Positions 49,876 through 62,479 of a stretch of 64,000 nt of DNA are shown here, in pieces. The first letter of the stretch is position 1; every line of letters begins with the position of its first letter. The position numbers and the translations under genes are program-made. The DNA is from Chondrus crispus (lineage: Eukaryota > Rhodophyta > Florideophyceae > Gigartinales > Gigartinaceae): NCBI RefSeq assembly GCF_000350225.1, contig NW_005179038.1, forward strand, positions 58,951 through 122,950, in the 5' to 3' direction. Under the pieces are notes generated by a model that was not told the DNA's origin, did no database searches, and worked only from the letters and a program-made list of their open reading frames with translations.

Positions 49876-51660
49876 TGATATGATTGCTATTGTCTTACGC
49901 AAAATGCATTTGTCTTCAGTAAATCTGTTGTTGTTTAACAGGATCACTCGCACTGTACAAACAAATGAGCAAAATGTACTCGCAGGATTGTCGACCTTAC
50001 CTTTTTCCCGTTGTGCGTCAGAGATTTTTCCGTTTGAGGTTTTACTCCATGCAAGGTTTTAATGGAGGTGTGACAGGCTAGAGTAGCCACCGATTGCGAT
50101 TGCGTCGCACTGTGAAGAAGACGCAGAGCGCAATGCGCAGTAAACAGGTTCGTCTGCAATGGCATCCTAATAAGGCGCACTTGAAGTCGATACGACACAC
50201 AGTAGGCATCAGGTCATCGAGTGTACAAAAGGGAGATGGAGAGATAGTTGTGGATACAGCTCTGCTTGCGAAGAAGACGCCAAGTGAATGGCGCACTGTA
50301 TTGCTGACTGGTAATACCACAACCCGCAAAAGCGAAGGAGCCGCTACGTAGCGCATGATACCTCCTGAGGAGAGGTATACCCATCGACCAAGTAGGAAAA
50401 AGTCACACTCCATGCGCCGGGTTGTCGTCCCGAGGAAAGCTTCGAGTCCCTAGATGACATTTACTGAACAACTACCCTACAAATACAGGCTGTCGTGCGC
50501 AAGCGTCGAGAGTGACACCAGTGTGACACACCCCTATTGGTATAAAATAGTACTGAGGGACGGAATATTATCTTCGTCATGTACCAGTATCTGAGACAAA
50601 AGACAATGGAAAATATAAGGAAAAAATCGCGAAAGCAACATACAAGAAACCATATATATAAAAGTATCGCAAGGTGTACCACCCGCACCCACACCCAACG
50701 TGGAGACTCTTCTCTTAGGGTGATGATTACACGGTATGAAAGACCGATAAGGCAGACAGCCCTGCTTGCATAACTTCCTGTTATGCGAGCTTGCTCATCA
50801 TCGCGGCATGCTATCGCGATGATCGCGCACTCCAGCTGGAGACCAGTCTGCACAGCTGTAAGACGGCACAAGGCCGTGGGGGAAGAATACGAGATAACAC
50901 AAATACTTGAGCACACAAGTACCCATGCAAGAGAGATTGAGAGCTGATGTTGCGATCAGTGAGGAATGTGGAGAAAGGGATGAGCCCGGCGCAGGGACGA
51001 TGTTAATACGGAAGCATTTTCCGCGCGTGCGCCGCAGCTCTCCGCCATCGGGCCCCAATAGAATGTGAACCACGCTGTAAGCCAACCTAATTACAGGGCC
51101 AAACATAGGAAGTGGGCCCGAAAGGGCAGTTGCAGTTTTCCTATTGGTTGCATATTGTACCACGAACTGGACTTCCCATATACCCTAATGAGCAGGTTTG
51201 GACAGCGATTTTGGAATAAAAGAGATTCGGGTTGGCGTTCCTCCTGATAGGGAGGGGCAACAAAAACTCTTTGAGTTACATCCAAACGCATGAGAGGCAT
51301 GCACCCATAATAAGGCATCTCCAATAGGGCATGCAATACAATAGGGTAACTGCATACAGTACCTCAAATATCCCAGTTGCTTGAAATCACTTGGGGTTTG
51401 GGAAATATCGGTAGAAAAGTAAACCACGTGTGCAACTAATACATCAACGCATATTATAGGCTAAGTTGTGCATCATATCTGCAACTGCTGGTACACTTTC
51501 AAAAACGGGACATCCCGCCTTTTTTTGAGATATACCTCGCAATTTCATTTTGCTCAAACACTATAAAATGGAACAACTGCGCAGTTGATATAGAAAAACC
51601 ACTTCTCGCAGCTGCTCCTCATTTATTCCATACCTCTTAAAATTACTTTCAGTCAACTCT
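49876..51660. other. Spacer with few landmarks
   Basis: I see no credible gene. Landmarks are the second copy of the GC-rich dispersed motif (51027-51055) and a TATAAAA at 51562-51568 that precedes the transposase relic starting at 51670. A plus-strand frame at 50094-50351 is basic but featureless. Confidence 0.4.
51562..51568 (+). promoter_or_regulatory. TATA box before transposase relic
   Basis: TATAAAA in CACTATAAAATGG lies 102 bp before the ATG at 51670, the same spacing as the promoter boxes of the cysteine-rich genes. Confidence 0.4.
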
Positions 51661-51669
51661 ATTTCAAAA

Positions 51670-53110
51670 ATGAATCCTTCCCACGCTGTTCAGGCTCTTT
51701 CGGATATAAGCAACAGACACTTCAACGACATTTTCGATCACATTGATGACAACGTGATCGCTAGCGATGATAGAAACTCCAATTGACCGATTTATGACAC
51801 TTTTTACAATGACAGAGGTTACCAATCTATTCAGGCCATGTGTTGTTTTGAATCAACTCAATTCTTCGAGCTATGGGTCCAGATTGAAGACTACGTGTCA
51901 AAGAATTGGAATGTTGGCAGAGGTAAATGAACACAGTACATGGACGATGATGTTCTTGTAGTATAACACCCCCCAACGGAGAGGGGTGTATACTTAGCTC
52001 GACGTAGACCCCGTACGAGGGGCGAGAGGACGGGGAGAACACACGGCTAACGACACAGGAAAGCGGGCCCTGGTAGCGTGGTAGAGCGGGACGGTCGGGG
52101 ACGAGCGTACGCGCGGGCCGATCTACGCCTCGACGCCCCGGAGCAGCGCTGGGTAACGTACCAGCGCTGACGGGCAGAGGCGGATCTAGGCTCGCTCGCG
52201 TACGCGGCTGTCCCCTACCCGCTTTGTCCCGGTTAACGCGCGCGAAGGCGGATCGCGCTCGTTAGTTAAGCTGGAAGACAGACCTAGGCGGTAGGTCGTA
52301 CACAAGTCCGTGCTTGTCCCCCTTCGCCGCCGCCGGTCTCGCTCGTATTTAATGTATCCAATGCCTCTATCATAATACTACAGTACCGGTATGCTGTAGT
52401 ACCGTACTGTAGCGCGGGTCGTCCCGCGCTGTAATGCTGTCAGCCGTCGGGGCTGACAGCACACGTGTGAGACGCGTACTGTGCGTGCGGTGGTACCGTA
52501 CCACCGCACGCACAGCACACTTGTACGCGTGTGGTCGCGTGTCCCCCGTACACGTGGAGGTACACGTGTGGGCGTGTGTGGTTCGTATGGATCTGATCTA
52601 AATCTAATCGCGAACCGCAGTTATGCCACAGTTCTCATTATGACACTTTCTGTGCTCAAGCATGGTCAGCAATGGAACTTTACAGCTTGTCTATTTTCTG
52701 TTAAATGTTCTGCTTTCGAACGTTTAATCACTGGCTTTATACGTATGATATCGGAATACATGTATGTCATATGTGTGACACGCCTTTAGAAAAATGGACA
52801 ATGGCCAACTGTCGTCTGCATGACCGGGTGTTTTCCGATTTGGAGTACGCGAGATATGGTGTCGACGTCAGTTTTCAGGAGAGCACTCGTCCAAGTGAAA
52901 AACATATTAGGGATGAAGCGATACTTCTCCGGTAAGCATAAGCTGTTTGGGTATGAATTAGAAGTGTCTGTACTGCCTACTGGTCTTGCTATTGGATAAA
53001 CAGAGCACTATCCAGGCTCCATGTCGGACCTTGAGATATTTCGCCGTAATGGACCCATTTGTGAGGATGCATCCAAAAGGGGGTCCGGAATTTGCGGTTC
53101 ACGGATGGAG
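51670..53110 (+). pseudogene. Harbinger-like DDE transposase relic with a solo LTR
   Basis: The ATG at 51670 opens MNPSHAVQALSDISNRHFND and a first exon-like piece of 38 codons ending in TGA (51784-51786). Other frames continue the match (YQSIQAMCCFESTQFFELW, then after the solo LTR MTLSVLKHGQQWNF and AFERLITGFIRMIS). Downstream LEYARYGVDVSFQESTRPS, KHKLFGYELEVSVLPTGLAI and HYPGSMSDLEIF are typical of DDE transposases of the Harbinger/IS5-like group. Several frame changes and stops make it non-functional. Confidence 0.7.
51957..52630 (+). repeat. Solo gypsy LTR in the second transposase relic
   Basis: This 674-bp LTR (TGTAGTATAACACCCC to GTTATGCCACA) has a perfect GTTCT duplication (51952-51956, 52631-52635). 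It is full of nested palindromes, such as GTGCGTGCGGTGG with its complement at about 52483-52515 and CTACAGTACCGGTATGCTGTAG near 52377. It is related to the solo LTR at 60384-60981. Confidence 0.9.
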
Positions 53111-54289
53111 GACGATTGAGTGCATTTATAGATGAATACTGAGCCATACTGCCGGACAAGGGATATCAAGGTGCAGCTGAAGACCAAAGTGTGGTGCACT
53201 CGGTGCGTACTTCAGCACGTGCAACGCTGCCGTCGCAAGACGTGAACTATAATCGTGTAGTGCAATACGCACCTGAAAAGAGGGGTGAAAAGAAAGGAAA
53301 ATATTTGGATATAAAAAGTGGTCCGGGTTGGGGGACACACGTGTGAATAATTGCACAGTTTTAATTTTTAATTATTTTCTTTTCTTTTCTTTAATTAGTT
53401 GGCATTAATTCTGCTGACACTAGATTAGATCTAGGATCTAGCGCCGCGAGCTACTGTACTGGCTCCGGCGGGTCGATATATACCTTAGCCCTCTGACGAC
53501 CAAGTCAGTAAAGGTAACCCGAGTTGCCAGAGTTGAATGTCGCCTTGGTCGAAGTCCGTCTCTCCCAAGACGCTCCCTTTTACGTAAGCCTACGGCATCC
53601 TTTGCGCTCGGGGGTTCCCCTTTTCTTTTTCCTTTATTTCCCTATTCTTTCTACCTCTATCTCTATTTTTCCCTTAATTGTGTTGGTTCCATTGGAGTCG
53701 GTTGCGACCGATCCGGTGTAGGTGTTTTAGCCATCGGGCAACACGTCGTGTAGCGCTGCTACTGTTTCAAGTTCCGTCGGAAGGCTGTTGCAACGACGCC
53801 TCCGTCGAAGGTCTTACTGTATAAGACAGAGTTGGTACCACCTACCGCGATTGCAATCGCGCTGGTGAGGGTGTTTCTAGCCATCGGGCAACACGTCGGT
53901 AGTAGCGCTGCTACACAATTACGATCCCGTCGGGTAGTGCTGAGCAAGCCCCCGTCGAAGACCTTGAATTATTCCCAAGGTGCTGAAGACGCTCGTCGAG
54001 CATTGGCCTTACAACCCAGCGAACCGCGGTTACATCCTCGTAGACAAGCCCAACCCGCAGTCGCCGAGCGCTCAAGTCTTCACAAGTCTCTACCACCATT
54101 TTTCTCCCGGGCCGGGCATCTTTCCTTACCCCCCCCCCCCCCCGTCGGAGTTGAGCTATCGTGGGCCGCAAGCCCACACAAGGGGAAAGGGAGTCTCGAA
54201 CGCTCCGTAGCGCGTGCCATCGGCAATTGTAGTTGTTGCTGTTGTTTTTCGTCTTTTTGTTTGGCCGTCGGACTGTGTTCGCGGCCCGC
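53111..54289. other. Spacer with a degenerate direct repeat
   Basis: TAGCCATCGGGCAACACGTCG occurs at about 53730 and again near 53879, each followed by TAGCGCTGCTAC and a CCGTCG...GTCGAAG stretch, so a unit of about 150 bp is duplicated imperfectly (53717-53960). A C-run of 16 lies at 54126. No gene is recognised. Confidence 0.5.
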
Positions 54290-56155
54290 CAGGCACATTG
54301 CACTACACAGCCCTCACTGACTCTCTAGTGGAGTCTTTCATAGAGCACCCATGGTCTTTTACTGCTCTCGATACTTCAAAAAAGCGACTTAACGCGTTCC
54401 TGCCATTCCTAAAGTTGGCTGCCCCATGGTATGAGAAAAACATTTCAATCCGATACACGCTTACAGTACGACATCTCGATGAACTTTACCAATCCATTAC
54501 TTACAGAGTGACGCCCAGGAGCCCAAGTGCGATGAAAATGGAATATACGCGCGTTACTTTTGATGGATGGAATGACAGCACATCTGCACCCATCGTCAAC
54601 GTGCTCCTGAAACTGATGGTTCTCGGTTACCCTCTCTGGCCGCTGGGCGTTTTCGTTGAGTCAGTCCTTACCAAAAACGGGACAGTTGGAGCTGTTGCGT
54701 GTACTCAAATCATTAAGTCCTTCATGGCAAAGTTTGGTGGTAGGAGTCGGGTCTGCGCAGTGACCAGTGACAGTGCGAAATGTTTTCAAGACAGGCGATA
54801 GGCTCTCACACAGAAATACCCAAAACTCCTGGGAGTCCAGGACGAAGCTCATGTAGCTGACTTGTGTATGCAGGACATTGATAGAATTCCAGGGGCAGTT
54901 ATCAGCAGCGTGAACGTGATGAAAACTGAAGCGAGACAGAATCTAAAACTCCGAGCTCGACTCAAAAACGCAATTGAAAGTTGCAAAAAGACTATAGTTC
55001 TCCATGTTAACGTGAGAGACTCCGTTTTGACTTCGAAAGAAGATGAGTACACAGTTTTCAGGAAAGATGGGAAGAAGTTGTTCTCATCGCCTCAAATAAC
55101 GCAGTTCATGCTTCGAAAGCCCGTCAAAACATGTGTTGCCTCAATCGAATGCACATTCGAAGCCTTCATTCGCGGCAGAGTGGTGGTCCTCGGCGTTATC
55201 CAAGCTTTTGACTTCCCAAGAAACCATTCAGAAGCCTGTAACGCGAGAGAAAGTGGCAAGCGTGAAAAGTACATATCCACTATCGAGTCTCACTAGTTTC
55301 TGACGAAAGTGAAGGAACTGCATAAATTAATCAGGCTTCTTTGGCTGTATCTAAGATACTTCGACTCCGACGAAGCCAAAATTTCAGACGTCTTCCGTAA
55401 TACAGTAGCTCTTGGGAAGGACATAGAGAAGCATCCACTCACTTCGTTCATGACAGACGAAAGGAGAGCAGATGTCCTTGCAAAATTCCGGAGGCTCCAG
55501 AACGGTCCTAGAAACGCCACCATTAAGGTACGCCTACTCGAATAAATACATTTCGCAGCCCACTTTATGGATCTTCACCGTAGGTCACGAGATATTGATT
55601 GACACATCAACAGATTTCGCGCAGTTCCTAATGTGGATTTACTGTAGGAGTGACACGTGCCGGGTTTTAATTGCAAGTCATTCCCTGATCGCCCCGAGTA
55701 TAATCAGTTGCGGGAGTTCGCAATATGGACACTGTCAGTTTCTACGTCCTCTTGTGCGGCGGAGCGTGGTTTCAGTTTGCAAGGGAGGATTCGAACCCCA
55801 TCGAGGAATAGAATGGATACTGCATTAGCCAACTAGCTTTTACGCATTGGCCCATGAAACTGCTTGGAGATTCATATTTCAGAAGCGATGGATTCTGGAG
55901 CTCAGTTGGAAGCAGTGAGGACCAAGAGAAATTAACTGAGACCGACGATGAAGGCCAAGCCATAGTTGCCCCCCGTGCTGAATTGGAAGAGTATACGAGC
56001 TTATTTGACACCGAATACGATGATTTTGATATCTCTCCAGTAGCGAACCTGGGCGGCCTCGTCACAACTTCGATTCTTCACAGCGCGAGAATGCATCCTG
56101 GAAGGAGTTCTCCAGGCATTGAACGCCGTTTCTTTGATATCAGTCTACAATAGAA
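54290..56155 (+). pseudogene. hAT-type transposase relic (DUF659-like)
   Basis: The plus strand reads WYEKNISIRYTLTVRHLDEL, then TRVTFDGWNDSTSAPIVNVL, which is the DUF659-type block of hAT transposases, then VESVLTKNGTVGAVACTQII and VCAVTSDSAKCFQ. After an in-frame TAG (54799-54801) the same frame continues with VQDEAHVADLCMQDI and helical text. Further frames to about 56150 hold weaker matches. The C-terminal dimerisation motif is not evident. It is inactive, and terminal repeats were not found. It is unrelated to the hAT element at 22483-23897. Confidence 0.65.
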
Positions 56156-57930
56156 GGATTCTCTGCCAGTTACCGGGACAAAGCTGGGAATCTGAGAACA
56201 ATAATTCGAACAAGAGCATCTGTAACATGTAAAAAGTGGTCAGTGTTTCCTTATGTCAATGTGACGAATAAGTTTCTCGGAATGCGCAGATAAGAGCTGT
56301 AGCTTTTTTCTCACGTGTTGGACGTGGAATCCTTAGTGATGGAGGCTTAATGCGTTCCTGGCAGAAATGCAGGGAGAATCACAATATTTTGTGTTTTACG
56401 CCTAAAAGTTCAGGCAGGAAAGCAAAGCAAAGTTGCAGACTCAAAATCACAGTTCTGACCACCAAAGGTGTGGGCCAAGCTGTTGACGCAGAAAGTAGCC
56501 AGATGGACGAATAACATCGTTGCGAAGCAGGCGCGAGTCGTGGTGTTGTAGCGCGTGAACGAAGGAGAAAGGGGGCTCGGCGTTGTTCCCCGGGGGAGGC
56601 GGAGAGATACTGCCCCATGACTAGAAGGCGCGCACAGTACGGAGATAGCCGCTCGCAACGCTTCGGCTTGCGTATCCAATCCGTGAAAGCCGCTACTTGC
56701 AAACAAAATCGGCAGATTGGGAGAGAAGTATAAGAACAAGAGGGGTGGAAGGGTTGCGCCCGCATGTTCCAGTGGTTTAGAGAAGCCTTTAGGGCCTTGT
56801 ACCGGGTGGGAAAGAGTTGGATGAAGCGGAATGGTTCTGGAAAGAAATTTGGGCAGGCTGTGGGGGGGAGCGGTTGGGCAGGCGCGTAATGATAACTTTT
56901 CTACATTGGGCAGGATGCAGTCTACCCCTTCCTGCATTTTCATTTTTTCCCCCTGTGTCAGGACTATTTATTTTATTCACGCTAGTTTGTCATCGCTTTG
57001 TTGGCCACCTACGCCTGGTTTCGCGGGTTCTCGTGGTCGACGGGAGTTGTCGTTAGATTTTTGAAAGTCACCCGTCAATTTACAGAACGTTGTCCTCAGC
57101 AATCTTTCAGAAAAAGTGCAGATGGCCGCAACGCTGGCCAATGCAGCAGTTATTACGGGATTGAAATTCTAGTGAGATACTAGGACACCCAATTGGGATG
57201 CTGACGAGAAGCAGGGAACATCTTTTGGGTGGCGAAAAGATCCCCGAATCTGCAAGCCAGAGGCAGCAACTAATCTGGCTGCGGTGGTTCGTGGGAAGTC
57301 GACCATAAGACTGACGCTAAAGACAAGATGGAAGGAAGGCAGGAAAAGAAAGGGAAATGGGTAGCGCCAGACGACGGTGGTATGTGTATGTTTTGAACAG
57401 AAGCGCGCGAAGCTACACTAGAGACGTGGTAGGCTCTGTTTGCCAAGAAGGGCGGAGGACGGGAGGGATGATAGGGCCCACCAGAGGGCCAAGTTGATCT
57501 GCAACTTTGATGGCATAGTGTTTGTGGCGATGACCGCTGAGGAATGTGTGCTGGAGGAAAGGTTACTGGACCAGTGGCACTAAACCTCCTGGCTCCAGAT
57601 CTAGAGTTTGTAAAGTTCACACAGTAACCTTCATCAGTGCTCACGCGCAACTTCAGGGTAGAGTTTATTATCTATTCGATCGAAATGGCTGTTTTTCCTA
57701 GGAGCCTCGAATACAAACTCTACTGAATGTGACAGCTTTTTCAACGGCACGCGGAAGCATTATCAAGTAGCACAAGTTGGAAACGTGGCAATAAAATGAT
57801 GTACAGATATTCAATGTCTAGGTCGTGGCCGCATTTTCTAAAGTCCTTGCTTCATGAAGTATCATGAAGTTTTAAAGTTTCTGCATGAAAAACCCAGCAA
57901 AAAACAAAAATGATAACAAGGAATTGAATT
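56156..57930. other. Spacer, no defensible gene
   Basis: Open frames of up to 177 codons exist (for example 56410-56943, minus) but are Pro/Ser/Leu-rich without domain signs. No repeat ends were recognised. Confidence 0.4.
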
Positions 57931-57934
57931 AATC

Positions 57935-60163
57935 CGATCAGACCGATGCGTCCGACTCCGGATGGTGGGGAGGCGACGGTGGACTTCTGGTGTTGTGTAA
58001 TATAATTTCCCTAATTGCAATGCCATATGTGGGGGTGCTGCATTATCTGGGTGTACCCTCCCGTTAATGTTGCGCTTAGGTAGCCTACCCAGAACCCGAC
58101 GCGACAACCCAACACGACGCTCGGCCTTAGGCCGAGCGTCGTGTTGGGTTCTGGGTGGAAGCACACTTCCCCGGACGCGTCGGATTTCTGCGCATAGGAG
58201 GTGGGAGGCATGGATTTGTATGCTGTGTTTGTGTTTCTTGTGCGGCGTATGCTTAAGACGTTTAGTGAATTTGTCGGATTTATGCTCATTTGTTGGGATG
58301 CGCAACCTTTTGGTTTTGCTAGTTTACACTGTTTCGTGCAGAAAGTGGTATCGTAATTCGATTCATTCCCGTCTGCAAGAAGCTCTGATATTCTTTACGA
58401 TTGTTACTGTTGCTTTGTTGTCGATTTGCATTGCAGGTTGCCTTGTGGGGATGGTAGCTCCTTGCATCGTGTTTGGAAGCCAGACTGTGAGCGTGGCAGT
58501 CTCGGCTGCGGCGACGTGTTCTGCTTGGCAGGAGATTTGGGCGACAATGGGTTGTTGTGGTGCGAGCCGTTTTAGAAGAGTGCGGTTGAGGAGCGTGACC
58601 GTGTCGGTGATTCATTTGCACGTTGACTCGTGGTTGGCTTAGTCTGCGTCGGAATACGCCTTCATGAATACGCCTCGGTAGGCGTCTCTTGGTATGATTA
58701 TGCCCTTTGTGCGTGTCGTTTGAAGGTACTGTGTAAGACTTTCCAGTAGTTTCCAACGTCTTTGATTCGGTCCCTCAAGCCCTCGTTCTATCGTTGTCGC
58801 TGCAAATGCTATGTAGAGTGTGGTACTATCTGCGATGTACCGTATTTATACGACTTATCTGCTATGGATGTCTGCGATATCTTCCCCAGGTGGTCTTCCA
58901 GCTTTTGAGGGGATACACATTGCCCCTCGAGGTAAGGTTTGCGTTTTGGGTTGCACTCTATCTGACAGAGAATGGGCACTACCCGATCCATGTTTTTGGG
59001 ACTGAGAGATGTGTATCCCTTCTTTCCTGTACTGTATGGACCTTTTTTGTTTCCGGGCGTCCTAGGCGCTTGAATTTGGCTTGAGCTGTGCGCGAGCGTG
59101 TTAGATTGCTGTAGGATCCTTCTACGTGCATAGAAGTTGTCCGTGGTGTGTGACATACTTCCATATAGGGTGCATCATGGCCCGTGGTGCGCAGTGGGTT
59201 TGGGGTGGCCTATTTTGCTATGTGCTATGCGTTAGTGAGCTGCACGCTATTTATGGCGTGCGGTGCGTGTTAAGGAGCCATACTGAGTGAGCGTGCTGGT
59301 GTTGTGAACTGGATGACCTGCAATTCTTGTACGTAGGTTCTGAAGAATTCGATTTTGAGTGGTGGTCGCCCGGCCATAATCATGGCAACTGATTCTACGT
59401 CTGAGAGTTGGTTCAGTCCTTGCAGCATGTAGCGGAACGTGGAGCGTTCTTAGTGGATGTTAATAGAATTGGTGACTTGCATTCTATACGTAATTACTTT
59501 CTGCTAGTTGACATAATCCTTGAGTTGGGCCCCTGCCTGGTATATGATGCTCCTTGCTTCAGCTTCCAATGTTTCGTCGTTTTCTGTTGACGACAACCAC
59601 TCCGCGTATTATTCTGCGGAGCATGTGTAGTTCATACCGCAATATGTGGGGTGGGAGGATTCGTACTACGTCCGTGGTAAAGCCTTGCGTGATGTCATTT
59701 CGGATTTGGTCTGCCTTTTTTGGTGTGAATTCTCTTTGCTCGGATCAGAGTGTATGGTGAGCGGCGCGATGAGCTGCTCGGGTTCTGCTATAGGGCGCGC
59801 ATAAATATCTAATTCGTCGTACCAGTATGGGAATTTATTGTCGTGGAAGCGAGGGGGTTGTCCCTGTGGCGATCCTTGTTGATCTGTTATGTTTGGTTTC
59901 TCTGCTTGGGGATGCAGGATGTGTGTAGGTTAGTCGTTGCGCCGTCTTCGAGCTCGTATATCGCGGTGGGTATCACTGATTTTGTGCCGCGGATTGGTTG
60001 CCATTGGCGTGTATAATGACCATATTCTGTGATGCCAATATTAGAACGATGTCTCGGACCCCCGATGGTGGGGCGGTGACTGCAGCTCTATGTTGTTGTG
60101 AAATACAATTGCCGTAACAAAGCGACCTATTTGAGGGTGGTGCATGATCTGAGTGAAACCACA
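57935..60163 (-). mobile_element. Copia element E, heavily decayed
   Basis: This is a minus-strand relative of A/B/C. The 3' LTR region is at about 57935-58165 and the 5' LTR at 60028-60163 (136 bp, TGTGGTTTCACTCAGAT to TGGCATCACA). Traces of RNase H (DKFTKRLK-type end), of SETATLTVWLPNT-like RNase H and of gag are visible in several frames. It is about 2.2 kb, badly broken, and the oldest of the copia copies here. Confidence 0.65.
58106..58150. repeat. 45-bp near-perfect palindrome in the copia E 3' LTR region
   Basis: 22-bp arms (AACCCAACACGACGCTCGGCCT and its complement) surround a single T. The sequence CGACGCTCGGCC is the pre-LTR sequence of elements A and C, so the hairpin is an inverted doubling of that segment. 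Confidence 0.9.
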
Positions 60164-60200
60164 GCGAACATACGTGGTTCCGTCGAATTTGTTCGAGTTG

Positions 60201-62288
60201 TGCGGTTCCATACAGACAAGACTTCACTTTAGATAGGGCAGTGCCATTACAGCCACACGTAGCCATAGGGATATGAAACTGCCGTCCCCTTTGCCACGAT
60301 CTGTGGTCGGAGGCGTCAAATTCTTGGCACCACAGGTTAAGGGCACGACGCACACCACTGCCAACTGATCAGCAGCACACGACTGTATCATAAACACCCC
60401 TCGGCGATGGGAGGTGTAGGTGCAGTTCGAACTAAAGATCCTGGATCGGGGAAAGGGGGAGCTGCCCCACCAGCTACAGCATAGGCCCCGGTAGCGTTGG
60501 TAGAGTTGGATCGAGTGGGAACGCGCGCACGCACGAGCGGATCGACGCCTTGACGACCCGAAGCGGCACTGGATGAAGTACCAGTGCCGGTGGGAGGAGG
60601 CGGTTCCGTGCTCGCTCTCGTGCTGCGTCCGCTCCCGCTCGGATCCACCTAAACGGGATCGGTCGGTGAAGGCGGTTTAGAATAAGCTAGCGGGTCAGCC
60701 TAAGCGAAGGGTGGCGGAAAAGCCTATGCTCGCCTCCCCCGTCCGCTTTCGGCCTGACCTAGTATTATTATAAAAGGTAGTCTATCATACTACAGTACAG
60801 TACATACTGTACTGTAGTCAGCTATTGCAGCCAATGCGGGCCGTACCGCACTGCAGAGCTGTCAGCCATCGGGCTGACAGTACACGTGGGTATACGTGTG
60901 CGTGCGAGCTCGTACTGTAGAGCTCGGCTTTACAAAGGCTGATCAAATCTAAATCGAGTTACTGTTTGCAGTTATTTTACAGCGACAACGGATCTCAACT
61001 GCAATAAATGCGCCGAGCACCACTCCATCTCGACTAAAGCAATAACACTCTTCCTCGCTTTCCAAACCCAAGAGGAACCCTGAAACATGACAGAACCGCA
61101 GAGAACGGCTCTGGGACAACTCCGACGCCTCAAAAACTGCAACTAAACGTTCGGGTAGGACGCGATAGAGACCTACGCGCGAACCATCAACGCATTCCAC
61201 CAGCTCACTGCGCCCCATAACAACAAAACAGAGCAAGACACGGACGCCACACATCAACAATAAAAGCGGACCAGTTCTCGAAAGCTGCAATGCAGAGCCT
61301 CACCACCGACGTCATCAAATTGTTCCCACCCCGTATCCTCCAGTACGAGCCTCGTATCATATGCCGCATCATCTGGAGTACAGTGGACAAATCGTCCTCT
61401 GTAAATCATGAGCCCCCGATGCCGAAGCCAGACACGCCACATACAAACCGGGACATGATCGCAAAAAGTACGTCTAGCATCACAGGAGGTATTGTACGGC
61501 ATGCGGGTGGCACGATACCAGAACATTAACGCGGAACCCACAACCGTAAGGTACATGATACAAGGCGTCACACAGCCCCCTGGCATGTTGCAACCGGTTG
61601 TCATCATGGCTTGCTAGCCACGGCTTACGATCAACTCGTTCGCCAACCATGTCCAACAACTCCAGCTGATGCAATCTCAAAATGATGCGCCGACCTATCG
61701 ACCACGCACACACCAAGCACCACGGAAACCCATTCCCAGATCATAACACATTCGTGCAACGATCGGTAAAACTTCCGTACCGAAAAACAGCAGCATTCAA
61801 CAGTGCATGGTACCCTGTACACGACAGAATCACGCACACAACAGATGAACGCTACGCATGTAGAAGCGGGTCCCGACACACCGAGACACGTGCAAACCGC
61901 ACACGCCAACAGCGACAAACCTCAGGGGTCGACAACACCCATCGACCATTTGCGTGGAAGGGTGACCGTACTTGAGAAAGAGCTGCACACACCAGACGAC
62001 ACGAGTTGCGGTACGCACAACTGCATACTGGACTCCGGCGCCAACGCTACCAATACCGCTAGACCCTGCGCCAGTGTGAGGCGAAGCATAGAGACACTGA
62101 ACACATCTGCGACCCGACACCGCGCACCAGTATCACACACGGGCATCATCATCATCACACAAAAGAATAAGAGCATCAACATACCGGCAGTCCACACCCG
62201 ACAAATCCAAATAAATCTGATATCTGTGCACGACCTCATGGAGCACGGGAACGTCACATTCACAAGAAACAAGGCCATGGTACGCTAA
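60201..62288 (+). mobile_element. Copia element F, 5' portion, head-to-head with E
   Basis: The plus-strand LTR at 60201-60334 (TGCGGTTCCATACAGAC to TTCTTGGCACCACA) is followed by primer site GGTTAAGGGC (60335-60344). A solo gypsy LTR (60384-60981) follows, then gag traces (TTDVIKLFPPRILQYEPRII at 61296) and the protease (CILDSGANATNTA, then NIPAVHTRQIQINLISVHDL, to 62288). Integrase, RT and RNase H are not present in the window. It is broken, with several defects besides the insertion. Confidence 0.75.
60384..60981 (+). repeat. Solo gypsy LTR in copia F
   Basis: This 598-bp LTR (TGTATCATAAACACCCC to GTTATTTTACA) has ACGAC before it (60379-60383) and GCGAC after it (60982-60986), a duplication with one change. 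The internal palindrome CTACAGTACAGTACATACTG lies near 60789. It is the same subfamily as 51957-52630. Confidence 0.85.
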
Positions 62289-62479
62289 CTTAAGGGAAGC
62301 TATTCGCGTGTGCGTCGTCGGGTTCGGGACGTGTCGGTATTGGTGATAAAGACTTTTTGTGGGGCTTGTACGTTGGTTGGTGTTTGATCTTTTATGTGTG
62401 AATGTGCGCTTTCCTTTCGCTCCGGAATATCAGGTGACCCCATGTTGTCCGTCTTGATACTGTGATTTAAGTTGAAATG

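Noticed and set aside
55780-55870. Minus-strand B-box-like GGTTCGAATCC suggesting a tRNA
   Set aside because: No acceptor stem, no proper anticodon arm and no good A box could be fitted; it lies in decayed transposase sequence.
56410-56943. 177-codon minus-strand open frame
   Set aside because: It is Pro/Ser/Leu-rich, overlaps several other equally open frames and shows no motif.
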